A stretch of DNA of 64,000 bases from Spirosoma aureum (GCF_011604685.1 NZ_CP050063.1:2750501-2814500), one strand, 5' to 3'. Shown: positions 53,136-62,619, counted from the first letter of the stretch. A program made the numbers and translations. The notes: generated from the letters alone by a model not told the origin.

Positions 53136-54281
53136 CTAAAGTATACTACCTGGCAGAGGAATAGCGGTCCGTTCGGGCTTATAGTTGACTTTACGGATTC
53201 GCCCAAAACCACCCAGCCCGATTTGCAGATTAATCAGACTACCCGAAAATGGGGCTGTCGCCTGAACCGGACTAACGGAAAGTTTGGTCCGTATGAACCA
53301 GAAGCTGTCTTCCGATCGATCGGGTTTTTGGGTATTATCGCCTAATTTAAAATCGAAAATAAGCCCCGCAGTGGGGGCATGATTTGTCAGCGAATAGCCC
53401 TTATACCGCTCATCGTTGCGGTCGCGGGGTGATAGGTCGAGCAGGCGATAACCAACATACGGAATAAACCGACTGCGGGGTGAATCATAAACGACACGCC
53501 CGATGCCTACTTCAAGTAAGGACGGCCGGACACGCATACCTTCTTCCCAGGACTGATTTTGGTGCATGAATCCCTGGGTCAGTTTCGAATTATACTGGGT
53601 CGGATGCAGCAGCAGTATTGTCCGCCGAAAGGCAATGTCCAGACCCATTGCCAGGCCAGCGGGTGGGGTGATTGTTTCGGCCAGCGGGCCGGTTGGTAAG
53701 CCCCCGCTTACACCAAAGAAAATGCCAAAGCCGACTTTCGACGAATGGAATGTTGTTACCAGATCGGGTGTATCATAGAGCCGCTGGACAACCTGACGCT
53801 GCCATCGTTGTAAGGCCTCCAGATCGTCGCCACCGCCAGTTTCGCCCCTGAACCGATTGACCTCGGAACCCAGTTCCGAATTGGTCAGGTATTCGATTTG
53901 CTTGGCTTTTTGTTTAAAATGCCGATCGGCCCGCAGCGAAATGAGTTTTGCCTTCATCTGCCGGGCATGTACTTCGACCAGATCAAACAGCACCTGATTG
54001 TAGGCCAGTGTTCGCTCATTTTTGGCCGTTTCTGAAACCCATGACAGGTTCCGGAACATCAGGCAGTAGGCATCAACGGCGGGTTCGCTCCAGAGTGATG
54101 TGGGGCGTACCTCATAGCCGAGCTGATAATAAAATTCTGAACCACCCAGACCCGGTTGTGTCGGAGAACGAAAGTCAGTAAGCTGTAATCGTCGGGTCGC
54201 GCTCCAGTGTAGCGTGTCAATCGTCGCCTGCGCCGAAACGAGCAAGGGAGACAGAAGTAGCACGTAGAGCAGACGGTTCAT
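53136..54281 (-). CDS. Putative outer-membrane protein, unknown function
   Basis: The start at 54281 begins a signal peptide (MNRLLYVLLLSPLLVSAQA). The 381-residue product has an N-terminal domain of about 140 residues with an L-T-D-F-R segment and a helical stretch with many charged residues. The C-terminal half is made of alternating hydrophobic strands, as in a small beta-barrel. The N-terminal part recalls DUF922-type protease-like domains, but no H-E-x-x-H is visible. It is 37 bp upstream of the aminopeptidase gene on the same strand. Confidence 0.55.
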   Translation of the reverse strand: MNRLLYVLLLSPLLVSAQATIDTLHWSATRRLQLTDFRSPTQPGLGGSEFYYQLGYEVRPTSLWSEPAVDAYCLMFRNLSWVSETAKNERTLAYNQVLFDLVEVHARQMKAKLISLRADRHFKQKAKQIEYLTNSELGSEVNRFRGETGGGDDLEALQRWQRQVVQRLYDTPDLVTTFHSSKVGFGIFFGVSGGLPTGPLAETITPPAGLAMGLDIAFRRTILLLHPTQYNSKLTQGFMHQNQSWEEGMRVRPSLLEVGIGRVVYDSPRSRFIPYVGYRLLDLSPRDRNDERYKGYSLTNHAPTAGLIFDFKLGDNTQKPDRSEDSFWFIRTKLSVSPVQATAPFSGSLINLQIGLGGFGRIRKVNYKPERTAIPLPGSIL

Positions 54282-54378
54282 AGGCAATAGAGCAACGCTG
54301 GGACATAAAAGTAATAACAAGAGCCTTATGATAAGATAGTCAAGCTATTCCTTGTTTCAATACTAACAAATTTTACGC

Positions 54379-54417
54379 AAAAATGGCGCGACTCGTTGCA
54401 GATGTCGCGCCATTTTT
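54379..54417. terminator. Terminator-like hairpin after ahcY
   Basis: A perfect 14-bp inverted repeat (54379-54392 and 54404-54417, arm AAAAATGGCGCGAC) is GC-rich at its tip and flanked by A and T runs. It lies downstream of the ahcY stop on the minus strand. Confidence 0.75.
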
Positions 54418-54488
54418 GGCAAATGGGTAAGTATGTAAATAAGCTAATAAGTGTAAATAGTAGCCTATTTTTAACCCGTATAATTAAC

Positions 54489-55799
54489 TTAATACCGGTA
54501 CATTTCGGATTTGAAAGGCCCGTCTAATGTAACACCAATATAATCAGCCTGTTCCTGCTCCAGTGGTTCGAGTCTCGCACCGACGTGAGCCAGGTGTAAA
54601 GCGGCTACTTTTTCATCAAGTTTTTTGGGTAGAACATAAACTTTGTTCTCGTACTTGTCGGAGTTAGCCCACAACTCTAGCTGAGCCAGTGTCTGGTTTG
54701 AGAATGAACACGACATTACGAAGCTGGGGTGGCCCATGGCGCAGCCGAGGTTAACCAGGCGGCCTTCTGCCAGAACGATAATTTCTTTACCCTCTACTTC
54801 ATACATATCCACCTGCGGTTTGATCTGGCTTTTCGTATGACCGTAGTTTTCATTCAGCCATGCCATGTCGATTTCGTTATCGAAGTGGCCGATGTTGCAG
54901 ACAATCGCTTTGTCTCTCATCGCCTTGAAATGCCGATCCTTAATAATACGAACGTTGCCGGTCGCAGTTACGAAAATCTGGGCACGAGATACCGCTTCAT
55001 CCATCGGTACGACTTCGTAGCCGTCCATAGCAGCCTGTAACGCGCAGATTGGATCGATCTCAGTTACCAGAACCCGGCAACCAGCACCACGTAACGATTC
55101 TGCTGAACCTTTACCTACGTCACCGTAGCCAGCCACAACGGCCACTTTACCGGCCAGCATAAGGTCGGTAGCCCGACGAATAGCATCGACCAGCGACTCG
55201 CGGCAACCGTATTTATTGTCAAATTTCGACTTCGTAACCGAATCGTTTACGTTGATAGACGGCAGGTGAAGCGTCCCGTTTTTCATCCGGTCATACAAGC
55301 GGTGAACACCGGTCGTGGTTTCTTCCGACAAGCCTTTGATTCCCTCAATCAGTTCAGGATACACATCAAAAACCATGTTGGTCAGGTCGCCACCATCGTC
55401 AAGGATCATGTTGAGCGGCTGGCGATCTTCACCGAAGAATAGGGTTTGTTCGATACACCAGTTGAACTCTTCCTCGTTCATGCCTTTCCAGGCATACACA
55501 GGGATACCGGCTGCTGCGATTGCGGCTGCTGCGTGATCCTGAGTCGAGAAAATATTACAGGAAGACCAGGTTACATCAGCACCCAGTTCAACCAGCGTTT
55601 CGATCAATACCGCTGTTTGAATCGTCATGTGCAGACAACCGGCAATACGGGCACCTGTGAGCGGCTTCGACGGGCCAAACTCAGCGCGAAGGGCCATTAG
55701 GCCAGGCATTTCGGCTTCGGCCAATTTGATTTCTTTACGGCCCCACTCGGCCAGCGCGATGTCCTTAACTTTATAAGGAACGTACGTGGAAGTTTGCAT
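54489..55799 (-). CDS. ahcY: AhcY, adenosylhomocysteinase
   Basis: This 436-residue protein has the family N-terminus ([15 protein letters not shown]) from the ATG at 55799. The in-frame ATG at 55871 would add 24 unlikely residues. The C-terminal NAD domain carries G-Y-G-D-V-G-K-G and a final K-S-E-M-Y-R-Y. The enzyme splits S-adenosylhomocysteine into adenosine and homocysteine and keeps methylation running. A terminator hairpin follows the stop. Confidence 0.93.
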   Translation of the reverse strand: MQTSTYVPYKVKDIALAEWGRKEIKLAEAEMPGLMALRAEFGPSKPLTGARIAGCLHMTIQTAVLIETLVELGADVTWSSCNIFSTQDHAAAAIAAAGIPVYAWKGMNEEEFNWCIEQTLFFGEDRQPLNMILDDGGDLTNMVFDVYPELIEGIKGLSEETTTGVHRLYDRMKNGTLHLPSINVNDSVTKSKFDNKYGCRESLVDAIRRATDLMLAGKVAVVAGYGDVGKGSAESLRGAGCRVLVTEIDPICALQAAMDGYEVVPMDEAVSRAQIFVTATGNVRIIKDRHFKAMRDKAIVCNIGHFDNEIDMAWLNENYGHTKSQIKPQVDMYEVEGKEIIVLAEGRLVNLGCAMGHPSFVMSCSFSNQTLAQLELWANSDKYENKVYVLPKKLDEKVAALHLAHVGARLEPLEQEQADYIGVTLDGPFKSEMYRY

Positions 55800-55875
55800 A
55801 CTGCTTAGTGAAATACGAAGAACTTGTACTGATATAGTGAGAAAAGCCTTCGCGAATTGGATTCTTAGCAAAATA

Positions 55876-55883
55876 CAAAAATA
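55876..55883 (-). promoter_or_regulatory. Possible -7 box of ahcY
   Basis: The minus-strand sequence TATTTTTG fits the Bacteroidota -7 consensus TAnnTTTG, 77 bp upstream of ahcY. No clear -33 TTTG was found, so the call is weak. Confidence 0.25.
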
Positions 55884-56024
55884 ACGACCAACATCCAGAA
55901 TCCCTACCTGAAGCCAAATACTTTAGCATCCGGCGTTCGCAACTTCAGATAATTCATGTGCAGTTCAACTAGTGGTAATCGTATCAAACCCTCAGAAATC
56001 ATGTACTACTAAGTTGTAATCGAG

Positions 56025-56250
56025 CTACTTTGCCATCCATCGTGCTGACTGATACTTCAGATTTTTAAGGAGGAAAACCCGGTTTACCATTGAACTGGAT
56101 AACTTGTATGCCCAGCTTATCGGTCGGGTTTGGCGATAAACAGCATAGCGCACGTTGTCGGTCAGAATAAAGATAACACCATCTTGTTCGACAATGGGCA
56201 ATGGACTAATGTCATAACCGGATTGGCAACATACGAACCAGACGATTATA
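56025..56250 (-). pseudogene. Fragment of a PQQ-type beta-propeller gene, 5' end missing
   Basis: The frame between the palindromic repeat and a stop at 56025 encodes about 75 residues. They resemble one to two propeller blades: V-E-Q-D-G-V-I-F-I-L-T-D-N, then Y-A-V-Y-R-Q-T and W-A-Y-K-L-S-S-S-M-V-N-R. There is no start within the blade region, and upstream bases belong to the palindrome. This looks like the 3' end of a decayed gene whose front is lost. The match is by eye. Confidence 0.5.
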
Positions 56251-56326
56251 GGACTTTCGCTCAGATGCGTGCCACGGTTTATTTGCGCATCAGTAATAAC
56301 CGTGGCACGCATCTGAGCGAAAGTCC
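56251..56326. repeat. Long palindromic repeat, copy B
   Basis: A 76-bp palindrome with arms GGACTTTCGCTCAGATGCG and matching right arm has the same inner core GCGTGCCACGGTT as copy A at 42612-42685, in opposite orientation judged by the loop. Its right edge touches the RidA stop codon region (56331), and its left edge abuts the propeller gene fragment. Confidence 0.8.
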
Positions 56327-56330
56327 TGTA

Positions 56331-56795
56331 TTATTTCAGAACGACTATTGCTTCTATTTCAATCAATACATCCTTGTCATATAGCCCCTGAACGCCAACA
56401 TACGTACTAGCCGGTGGATTGGGACCTGCGTAAAACTGATTGCGTACTTCCCGCACGATCCCTATTTTCTCCTCATCCGTATTGACAACATAGGTCGTTA
56501 TTTTGGCTATATCGGCAAACGTAGCGCCCACTGCGGCCAGAGCTGTTTTCAGGTTTTCATACACTTGTCGGGTTTGCCCCCGAAAATCGCCTTTATGAAC
56601 AATTTCTCCTTTGGTGTTGGCCGAAACCTGCCCGGAAATGTAGGCGATCCGGTTTGCCTGCGTGACAACAATCTGCGTGTAGTTTTTAGAAACGGGTAGT
56701 CCGGGTGGGTTACTATACTGAATTTTTTGAGCAAACAGCTTGTGGGCACTTAGCAGCAGACAAAACCAGAAAAGTAGCTGACGAAAAGAGTTCAT
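56331..56795 (-). CDS. Exported RidA-family protein
   Basis: This 154-residue protein has a signal peptide (hydrophobic near residues 7-19, ending L-F-A-Q) and then a RidA/YjgF domain with I-S-G-Q-V near 54, a conserved R-Q near the middle and P-P-A-S-T-Y-V-G-V near the end. RidA proteins are usually cytosolic deaminases of reactive imines, so a secreted version is unusual. The arginine typical of deaminases (R before N-Q or at position about 105 in RidA) is not clearly present. Confidence 0.75.
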   Translation of the reverse strand: MNSFRQLLFWFCLLLSAHKLFAQKIQYSNPPGLPVSKNYTQIVVTQANRIAYISGQVSANTKGEIVHKGDFRGQTRQVYENLKTALAAVGATFADIAKITTYVVNTDEEKIGIVREVRNQFYAGPNPPASTYVGVQGLYDKDVLIEIEAIVVLK

Positions 56796-56899
56796 AAAGC
56801 ATAGGATTAGCGGCTACAAAACTATTCAGTTAGTCGATAAATAGCTGTCTGAAAATATAATTGCTTGTTTTCTTGGCAGAATAAACAGCTTTTATTAAT

Positions 56900-56929
56900 T
56901 ATGTAAGACATTACGTAAGTTCTTACATA
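56900..56929. promoter_or_regulatory. MarR-type operator before the MarR-GNAT gene
   Basis: A perfect 9-bp inverted repeat (TATGTAAGA at 56900-56908 and TCTTACATA at 56921-56929) encloses a smaller palindrome, TTACGTAA. It ends 3 bp before the start codon at 56933, so a bound regulator would block expression. Autoregulation is likely. Confidence 0.65.
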
Positions 56930-56932
56930 GTT

Positions 56933-57907
56933 ATGGATTTTATGGCAGAAATGGCCGAACTGGCTCTTGCGAGTCGGCTTCGGCGGTTAAGTGATCTATA
57001 CTGGCAGGGGGTAACGGCCACCTATCGGCAGTCGGGGGTTGACTTCGATGTGCGCTGGGCCACCATTTTTGTCCTGATTGCCCGGCAGGGACCGGTAGCC
57101 GTTATGGAAATCGCCGACCGCTTAGGTATTACGCATCCGGCTGTAATTCAGGTTATTAATGAACTCGAAAAACATGGCCTGATCGTATCGGCCAAGTCGG
57201 AGCAGGATGGGCGTAAACGACTATTGTCGCTGAGCCAAACCGGGCAGGATATGCTCCCCAAGCTTCAGCCACTTTGGGATGCATTTATTACAGTCAACCG
57301 GCAAATGCTGGCAAGGCAGACACACAACATGCTGATTTCGCTTCAGGAAATGGAAGCACAATTAGCCGAACGTACTTTTTTCGATCGGATTCAGGATCAA
57401 TTAAACACCAATAAATCGCAGCAATTGGCCATGAGCAACATCGCTATTGTTTCTTACTCGCCTGAGTATCAGTCTGACTTTAAACGACTGAATATTGAAT
57501 GGATTGAAAAGTATTTTCGGGTTGAACAGCACGATCTGGAGCAACTGGATCACCCCGAAATCTATATTTTGCCGAATAAGGGCCAGATTTTCTTTGCCAA
57601 AACCGATAACCAGATTATTGGCTGTGTCGCTATGGTCAATACCGGAACGACAGAACGGGGTGATTCAAGTTTCGAACTGGCAAAAATGGCTGTATCACCA
57701 GATGCCCGCGGAAGGGGTGTTGGTAAATTACTGTGTTTAGCAGCCATCGATTATGCCCGGCAGATAGGCGTCAAAACGGTCTGGCTCGAATCGAATCGGG
57801 TGCTGACTCCTGCCTTGACCATGTACGCAAGCGTAGGTTTCCGCGAAGTGCCCCGCGTACCAACACCTTACGCCCGTGCCGATATTCGTATGGAAATAAA
57901 CCTGTAA
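56933..57907 (+). CDS. MarR-GNAT fusion regulator/acetyltransferase
   Basis: This 324-residue protein has a MarR winged helix in residues 1-150 (I-A-D-R-L-G-I-T-H-P-A-V-I-Q recognition helix, D-G-R-K-R wing) and a GNAT acetyltransferase domain in residues 165-324 with V-S-P-D-A-R-G-R-G-V-G-K as the acetyl-CoA loop. Such fusions occur across bacteria and join drug- or metabolite-responsive control to acetylation. The ligand and the acetyl acceptor are unknown. A perfect operator overlaps its start region. Confidence 0.87.
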   Translation: MDFMAEMAELALASRLRRLSDLYWQGVTATYRQSGVDFDVRWATIFVLIARQGPVAVMEIADRLGITHPAVIQVINELEKHGLIVSAKSEQDGRKRLLSLSQTGQDMLPKLQPLWDAFITVNRQMLARQTHNMLISLQEMEAQLAERTFFDRIQDQLNTNKSQQLAMSNIAIVSYSPEYQSDFKRLNIEWIEKYFRVEQHDLEQLDHPEIYILPNKGQIFFAKTDNQIIGCVAMVNTGTTERGDSSFELAKMAVSPDARGRGVGKLLCLAAIDYARQIGVKTVWLESNRVLTPALTMYASVGFREVPRVPTPYARADIRMEINL

Positions 57908-57934
57908 GCCCTGAAATAGCAGGCAGCCTATTCG

Positions 57935-58594
57935 TCACTTCAGGTAAGGTTTCAATACCGGTGCCCAGCGTTGATAACCTGCATCGGTCATGTGCAGACT
58001 GTCCGATTTGAATAAAGTGCCTAAGGGTTGATTGTTGGGCCCAAGCATCGATGGCCTGATGTCGACAAATTTTGCGTCCGTCTGTTTCGCCAGGTATTGG
58101 CTGATGCGTTGGTTCGTCTCGTTGACCACAGGCCAGAACTGCCGACGCGACGGACTGTGCTTGATAGCAATATAGACAAAGGGAACGCCCGGTAGTTTTT
58201 GACGGATGTACTGGAAGAGGTCGACAAATTTGTCATAAGTCTGTTGGGCGGTCAGTTTGCTGGACGCAATATCGTTTTCCCCAGCGTAAAGTACGATTTG
58301 TTTGGGTTTATAGGGCACAATGGCGCGGTCGGCAAAATAGCGTACATCACTTAGTTCTGAACCGCCGAACCCTCGGTTCAAGACCACTTTATCCGGAAAG
58401 TATTGTTGCAGATCAGGCCAGAGCCGAATGGACGAACTACCCACAAACAGGATGGGCTGCACTGGCGGTGGGCTTTGCTTATCCTGGGTCTCAAAGGCCT
58501 GGATTTCGTTCTCGAAACGATGGGTCTGCGCTGATGTACAGAACGTTAGTAACAGCAGGCCGAAAAAAATGAATGCTTTTTGTACGTGATTCAT
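57935..58594 (-). CDS. SGNH/GDSL hydrolase, secreted
   Basis: The start at 58594 (or 58603) begins a signal peptide. The roughly 219-residue product has SGNH blocks F-V-G-S-S-S-I-R (Ser), G-G-S-E, G-E-N-D (Asn) and S-D-S-L-H-M-T (Asp-His). This is the GDSL-type lipase/esterase layout often found in Bacteroidota carbohydrate esterases. The substrate is unknown. It is the second SGNH gene in the window and clearly different from tesA. Confidence 0.85.
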   Translation of the reverse strand: MNHVQKAFIFFGLLLLTFCTSAQTHRFENEIQAFETQDKQSPPPVQPILFVGSSSIRLWPDLQQYFPDKVVLNRGFGGSELSDVRYFADRAIVPYKPKQIVLYAGENDIASSKLTAQQTYDKFVDLFQYIRQKLPGVPFVYIAIKHSPSRRQFWPVVNETNQRISQYLAKQTDAKFVDIRPSMLGPNNQPLGTLFKSDSLHMTDAGYQRWAPVLKPYLK

Positions 58595-58711
58595 ACGTGT
58601 CATGCCATCCAGAATCTAAACGAGTCGTTAAGGCCCCTTGGTTGATTAACTATTTCGAGCAGGATCAGCTCCCTACGTTCACAAGTTTCCAGACAATAAA
58701 AACTACTGAAA

Positions 58712-58745
58712 AAAGCGCATTGGTTTTATCCCAATTCTGCGCTTT
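58712..58745 (-). terminator. Rho-independent terminator of murF
   Basis: On the minus strand, an inverted repeat with core AAAGCGCA and TGCGCTTT and an inner CCAAT/ATTGG pairing is followed by a T-run. It lies about 20 bp past the murF stop at 58767. Confidence 0.75.
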
Positions 58746-58766
58746 CCGGCGAATTTCATGAGCTGC

Positions 58767-60116
58767 TTATAAAAACGGCAGTACCGATTCCAGTCCCATA
58801 CCTCTTGACCCTTTGACCAGAATGTGCGTATCAGTCATGGGGTGATCCATCAGCCAGTTGTGCAGCGAAAACTTATCGGGAATATAATAGGCTTTGGGTA
58901 ACCAGCCCAACGCGTATTTCATGTCTTTCCCGGCCAGAATCACCAGATCGAAACGACTTTCAGCAACGAGCTTGCCAAGCGCTGCGTGTTCGGCTTCGCT
59001 TTCCTGGCCGAGTTCGTACATATCGCCCAGAATCACTACTTTATGTCTGGCGGGCATGGCAGCAAACTGACGTATTGCAGCGGCCATTGAACTCGGATTG
59101 GCGTTATAGGCATCGAGTAGAATGGTGTTGGTGCCTTTATGAATAACCTGTGAGCGATTATTGGTTGGATTGTACTCAGCGATAGCGTGGTTGGCTTCTT
59201 CTCTTGAGACACCGAAATAGCGCCCGATAGTCAGTGCCGACAGCATATTTTCAAAATTATACTGGCCAGGCAGGTGCGTAGTAATCTCCTGGCCAGCTTC
59301 ATCCCGATAAATGACCACCGGCGATTCCTGAATGAGTTCAATCGGCTGCTCGGTCGAATCAATCGCTGGATAGAAAATGGCTTCGGCAAAAACGGTTTCC
59401 GAACGTAAGGATTTCAGCCGTTCGCGGTACATAGCCATTAATACCTTGTCGCGGGAATTGATAAAGACCGTTCGGCCATGCTGAGCCAGGTAATCATATA
59501 GCTCACCTTTTCCTTTCCGGACGCCTTCTACTCCGCCGAAACCTTCCAGATGGGCTTTGCCAACGTTGGTGATCAGACCATGCGTTGGCTGAGCAATCGA
59601 GCAGAGCAGTTCGATTTCTTTCTGATGGTTAGCGCCCATCTCAACAACGGCCATTTCGTATGGCTCATTCGATCCGTTGTTACTGATCGACAGCACCGTC
59701 AACGGAACACCAATGTGATTATTGAGATTACCCACCGTGGCGTAGGTGCGGTAATTTTTCGACAGTACGGCGGCAATCAATTCTTTCGTCGTGGTTTTGC
59801 CATTGGTGCCCGTAAGCCCGATTACCGGAATCGTCAATGTCTGACGGTGGTGGCGGGCCAGATCCTGAAGGGCCAGCAGACTGTCGGCCACCAGCAGGCA
59901 GCGCGGCTCCTGACTGGCTACCGCCGGATCATCGACAAGCGCATACCGGGCTCCGGATGCCAGCGCCTGTTGGGCAAACTGATTCCCATTGAAGTTGTCT
60001 CCTTTGAGGGCAACAAACAGGCAGTTGGCCGTAATCTTGCGCGTATCTGTCGAAACGCCAGTACATTCCTGAAATTTCGAATAAAGTTCTGCCGTTGAGA
60101 GCATACTCGTAGACAT
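58767..60116 (-). CDS. murF: MurF, UDP-MurNAc-tripeptide:D-Ala-D-Ala ligase
   Basis: This 449-residue Mur ligase has the ATP loop G-T-N-G-K-T-T-T, the N-terminal S-T-D-T-R segment and G-A-N-H-Q-K-E-I. The C-terminal domain has D-A-Y-N-A-N-P-S and L-G-D-M-Y-E-L-G. It adds D-Ala-D-Ala to the growing peptidoglycan precursor in the cytoplasm. It stands alone here, unlike many genomes where it sits in a dcw cluster. A terminator follows the stop. Confidence 0.92.
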   Translation of the reverse strand: MSTSMLSTAELYSKFQECTGVSTDTRKITANCLFVALKGDNFNGNQFAQQALASGARYALVDDPAVASQEPRCLLVADSLLALQDLARHHRQTLTIPVIGLTGTNGKTTTKELIAAVLSKNYRTYATVGNLNNHIGVPLTVLSISNNGSNEPYEMAVVEMGANHQKEIELLCSIAQPTHGLITNVGKAHLEGFGGVEGVRKGKGELYDYLAQHGRTVFINSRDKVLMAMYRERLKSLRSETVFAEAIFYPAIDSTEQPIELIQESPVVIYRDEAGQEITTHLPGQYNFENMLSALTIGRYFGVSREEANHAIAEYNPTNNRSQVIHKGTNTILLDAYNANPSSMAAAIRQFAAMPARHKVVILGDMYELGQESEAEHAALGKLVAESRFDLVILAGKDMKYALGWLPKAYYIPDKFSLHNWLMDHPMTDTHILVKGSRGMGLESVLPFL

Positions 60117-60240
60117 AAATGAAGTAGCAGTTCGTTCTTTTCTGTGAATCCGGTCGGCGTTTCGGGCTAACCCGTTTTGTGAACAATGGTTCTACAGCGT
60201 TCACAAAGACGCCCTTTTACAGAGAATTGCCCAAAATTAG

Positions 60241-62502
60241 ATGAAAAAGCTGTTTACGCTTTGTTTTTTCGTTATTCCGCTGCTCGACTATGCCCAGTCG
60301 GCAACACCGGCGTTTAGCTTTCAGTATGACCAGCGCCCTACGGTCAGCATGAATGGTCGTGCGTTGCTCAATCCTTGGGCGGGTGGCCTGAACGCAACGC
60401 AATATGCAACCATGCGCCTGAACGACGACACGCGCGATGATCTCGTCGTGTACGACAGGGCAACCGGTAAAGTCAGTACGTTCGTTGCCATTGATAACCC
60501 AACCGGGAGCGGGATTGCGTGGCAATATGCACCCGTCTATGAACCCGCATTTCCGACCATTAATGGCTGGATGACGCTCATTGACTACGACGCCGATGGG
60601 CGAAAAGATTTATTCTCTCCCGGTCCATCGGGCAATATAAATGTCTATCACAATGATTCGCAGACCGGGCGGGTAGCCTTTGGGTTGGCCGTGAGTTCGC
60701 TCACAACAGTAGGCTTTGGCGGCAAACAGAATCTTTATGTATCGCCAACGGATTCGCCGGCTATTACCGACTTCGACGATGATGGTGATGTCGATATTCT
60801 GACCTTCGACTCATCGGGGAACCTGATCACGTATCAGCAGAATATGAGCGTAGAACGAACGGGTAAAAAAGACGGGCTGGATTTTAAACGGGCTGATTGT
60901 CAGGTGTGGGGCCATTTTATTAAAGAATTTTGTAATGATTTTACCTTCGGCATCTCGTGCGACGGTACGGTAGGCATGGGCAAAGCCAATCCAGTGGTGG
61001 ACGTTGCCAAACCGAGCGGAGCCCGACCCTTGCACTCCGGCAATACACTCACGATACTGGATGCCAATGGCGATGGCAAAAAAGACATGCTGTTCGGGTT
61101 CGTTTCCTGCGATAATATTGCTGTTTTACACAATGCAGGATCAAACAACGAAAACGCGAATTTTACCTCGTTCGATAGCCTCTTTCCGGCCCAAAACCCA
61201 ATTACATTTCCAGCCTATGCGGCAACATATTGGGAAGATGTAGACGGAGATGGTATGAAAGATTTGCTGGCTTCAACCTATTCTGACTTCAACGAAAACA
61301 ATGTGTATGATTTTCGGGCGTCGGGTTGGCTTTACCATAACGCTGGCACGAATCAAAAGCCGGATTTCAAACTGGTCCAGAAAGATTTTCTACAAAGTGA
61401 CATGCTTGATCTGGGCGAAAAGGCGGCTCCAGCCCTAGCTGACCTCGACGGTGATGGTGATGTAGATTTGCTGGTTGGGTATAGTGGTGTCCGTAGTGGA
61501 ACGAGTTACCGCGCTGGTTTATGGCATTTTGAGAACAAAGGAACTACCCAGAACCCGGCTTTTGTGCTCATCACGACTGATTACCTCGGGCTAACGCAAG
61601 GCCTGGGATTGAGTGATGTGATTCCGTCATTTGCCGATGTAGATGCCAATGGAAGCATTGATCTGGTGCTGGTCGGAACGGGTAAAGGGGCCGAAATTCG
61701 GGTATTTTTGAATGGGGCGTCCAAAGGAGCACCTGCCCAATATACGCCTACTGGCGCGATTCTCTGGCCGAATCCGGGCGGACAGATGATTCCCGGTGAA
61801 TTTCCTGCCCTGACCGATGTAGACCATGATGGTAAGCCTGATCTGTTGATTGGCAAAAGCGATGGAACAGTCCACTATTACCGCAATACAGGAACAGCTA
61901 CCAATCCGGTTTTACAACTGCAAAATCAGACGTTTGGTGGATTCACCAATGATAATTCGTACTACGACCGTGCCCGATCATTGGTCGTTGCCGATTTAAA
62001 TGGTGATAAGAAAGACGAACTAATAACGGCATCGAACAACGGGAAGGTGCGGATTTACCAATTTCCCGATAAGCCTGATCAATCGTTGATCGTACTCGAT
62101 TCATTGCCCGCCTTGGGTTTACCGGGAACGGGATTAATTGCCGCAATGGCGGACCTTGACGGTGATCAGTTGCCAGACCTGATGCTGGGGAGCATAGCCG
62201 GTGGTTTGCGGTATCTGAAAAATACCTCTCAGAAAATAGTTGTCACTGGCTTACCCGAGGAGCCAACCGGCCCCTGGGCCTTCCCAAATCCAACGGATCG
62301 CTTTCTGACAGTTCGGCCAGTTTTTGCCGGACGTCTCGACCTGGTGTCGATGTCGGGACAAACTATGGTGCCTGGTCAGGACGTTCGAGCTGATGTTGAA
62401 ACGTTGATCGATCTGGGCAGTTTGCCCGACGGCACCTACCTGTTGCGACTTTCGTCCGACAATCGCCCGGCAATGGTACAAAAGGTAGTGGTATGGAAGT
62501 AG
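60241..62502 (+). CDS. FG-GAP/VCBS repeat protein with T9SS-type C-terminal domain
   Basis: This 753-residue protein has a signal peptide (hydrophobic near residues 5-16, ending Y-A-Q-S). It has at least eight calcium-type loops of the form D-x-D-x-D-G or D-x-N-G-D spread from about residue 115 to 650, typical of FG-GAP/VCBS propellers. The last 75 residues form a sorting domain ending in V-V-W-K. It should be secreted by the T9SS and may bind surface glycans or proteins. Confidence 0.82.
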   Translation: MKKLFTLCFFVIPLLDYAQSATPAFSFQYDQRPTVSMNGRALLNPWAGGLNATQYATMRLNDDTRDDLVVYDRATGKVSTFVAIDNPTGSGIAWQYAPVYEPAFPTINGWMTLIDYDADGRKDLFSPGPSGNINVYHNDSQTGRVAFGLAVSSLTTVGFGGKQNLYVSPTDSPAITDFDDDGDVDILTFDSSGNLITYQQNMSVERTGKKDGLDFKRADCQVWGHFIKEFCNDFTFGISCDGTVGMGKANPVVDVAKPSGARPLHSGNTLTILDANGDGKKDMLFGFVSCDNIAVLHNAGSNNENANFTSFDSLFPAQNPITFPAYAATYWEDVDGDGMKDLLASTYSDFNENNVYDFRASGWLYHNAGTNQKPDFKLVQKDFLQSDMLDLGEKAAPALADLDGDGDVDLLVGYSGVRSGTSYRAGLWHFENKGTTQNPAFVLITTDYLGLTQGLGLSDVIPSFADVDANGSIDLVLVGTGKGAEIRVFLNGASKGAPAQYTPTGAILWPNPGGQMIPGEFPALTDVDHDGKPDLLIGKSDGTVHYYRNTGTATNPVLQLQNQTFGGFTNDNSYYDRARSLVVADLNGDKKDELITASNNGKVRIYQFPDKPDQSLIVLDSLPALGLPGTGLIAAMADLDGDQLPDLMLGSIAGGLRYLKNTSQKIVVTGLPEEPTGPWAFPNPTDRFLTVRPVFAGRLDLVSMSGQTMVPGQDVRADVETLIDLGSLPDGTYLLRLSSDNRPAMVQKVVVWK

Positions 62503-62555
62503 TGAAAACTCTTTCGGGTCTCAGTCGTTACTAACTTTTAGAATCGGCTCTCTTA

Positions 62556-62573
62556 CTAATAACCATGGCACGG
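62556..62573 (+). repeat. Degenerate half of the palindrome family
   Basis: The bases CTAATAACCATGGCACGG closely match the loop and right inner arm of copy B (GTAATAACCGTGGCACGC). No partner arm is found nearby, so this looks like a remnant or chance half-site. Confidence 0.35.
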
Positions 62574-62619
62574 CTTATTGCTAGATAATGGATTTTACCG
62601 ACTCTTGATTTAAATCACT

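Noticed and set aside
56130..56384. Short plus-strand ORF crossing palindrome copy B
   Set aside because: It spans the repeat and part of the RidA gene antisense, with no domain; the minus-strand blade-like reading is better.
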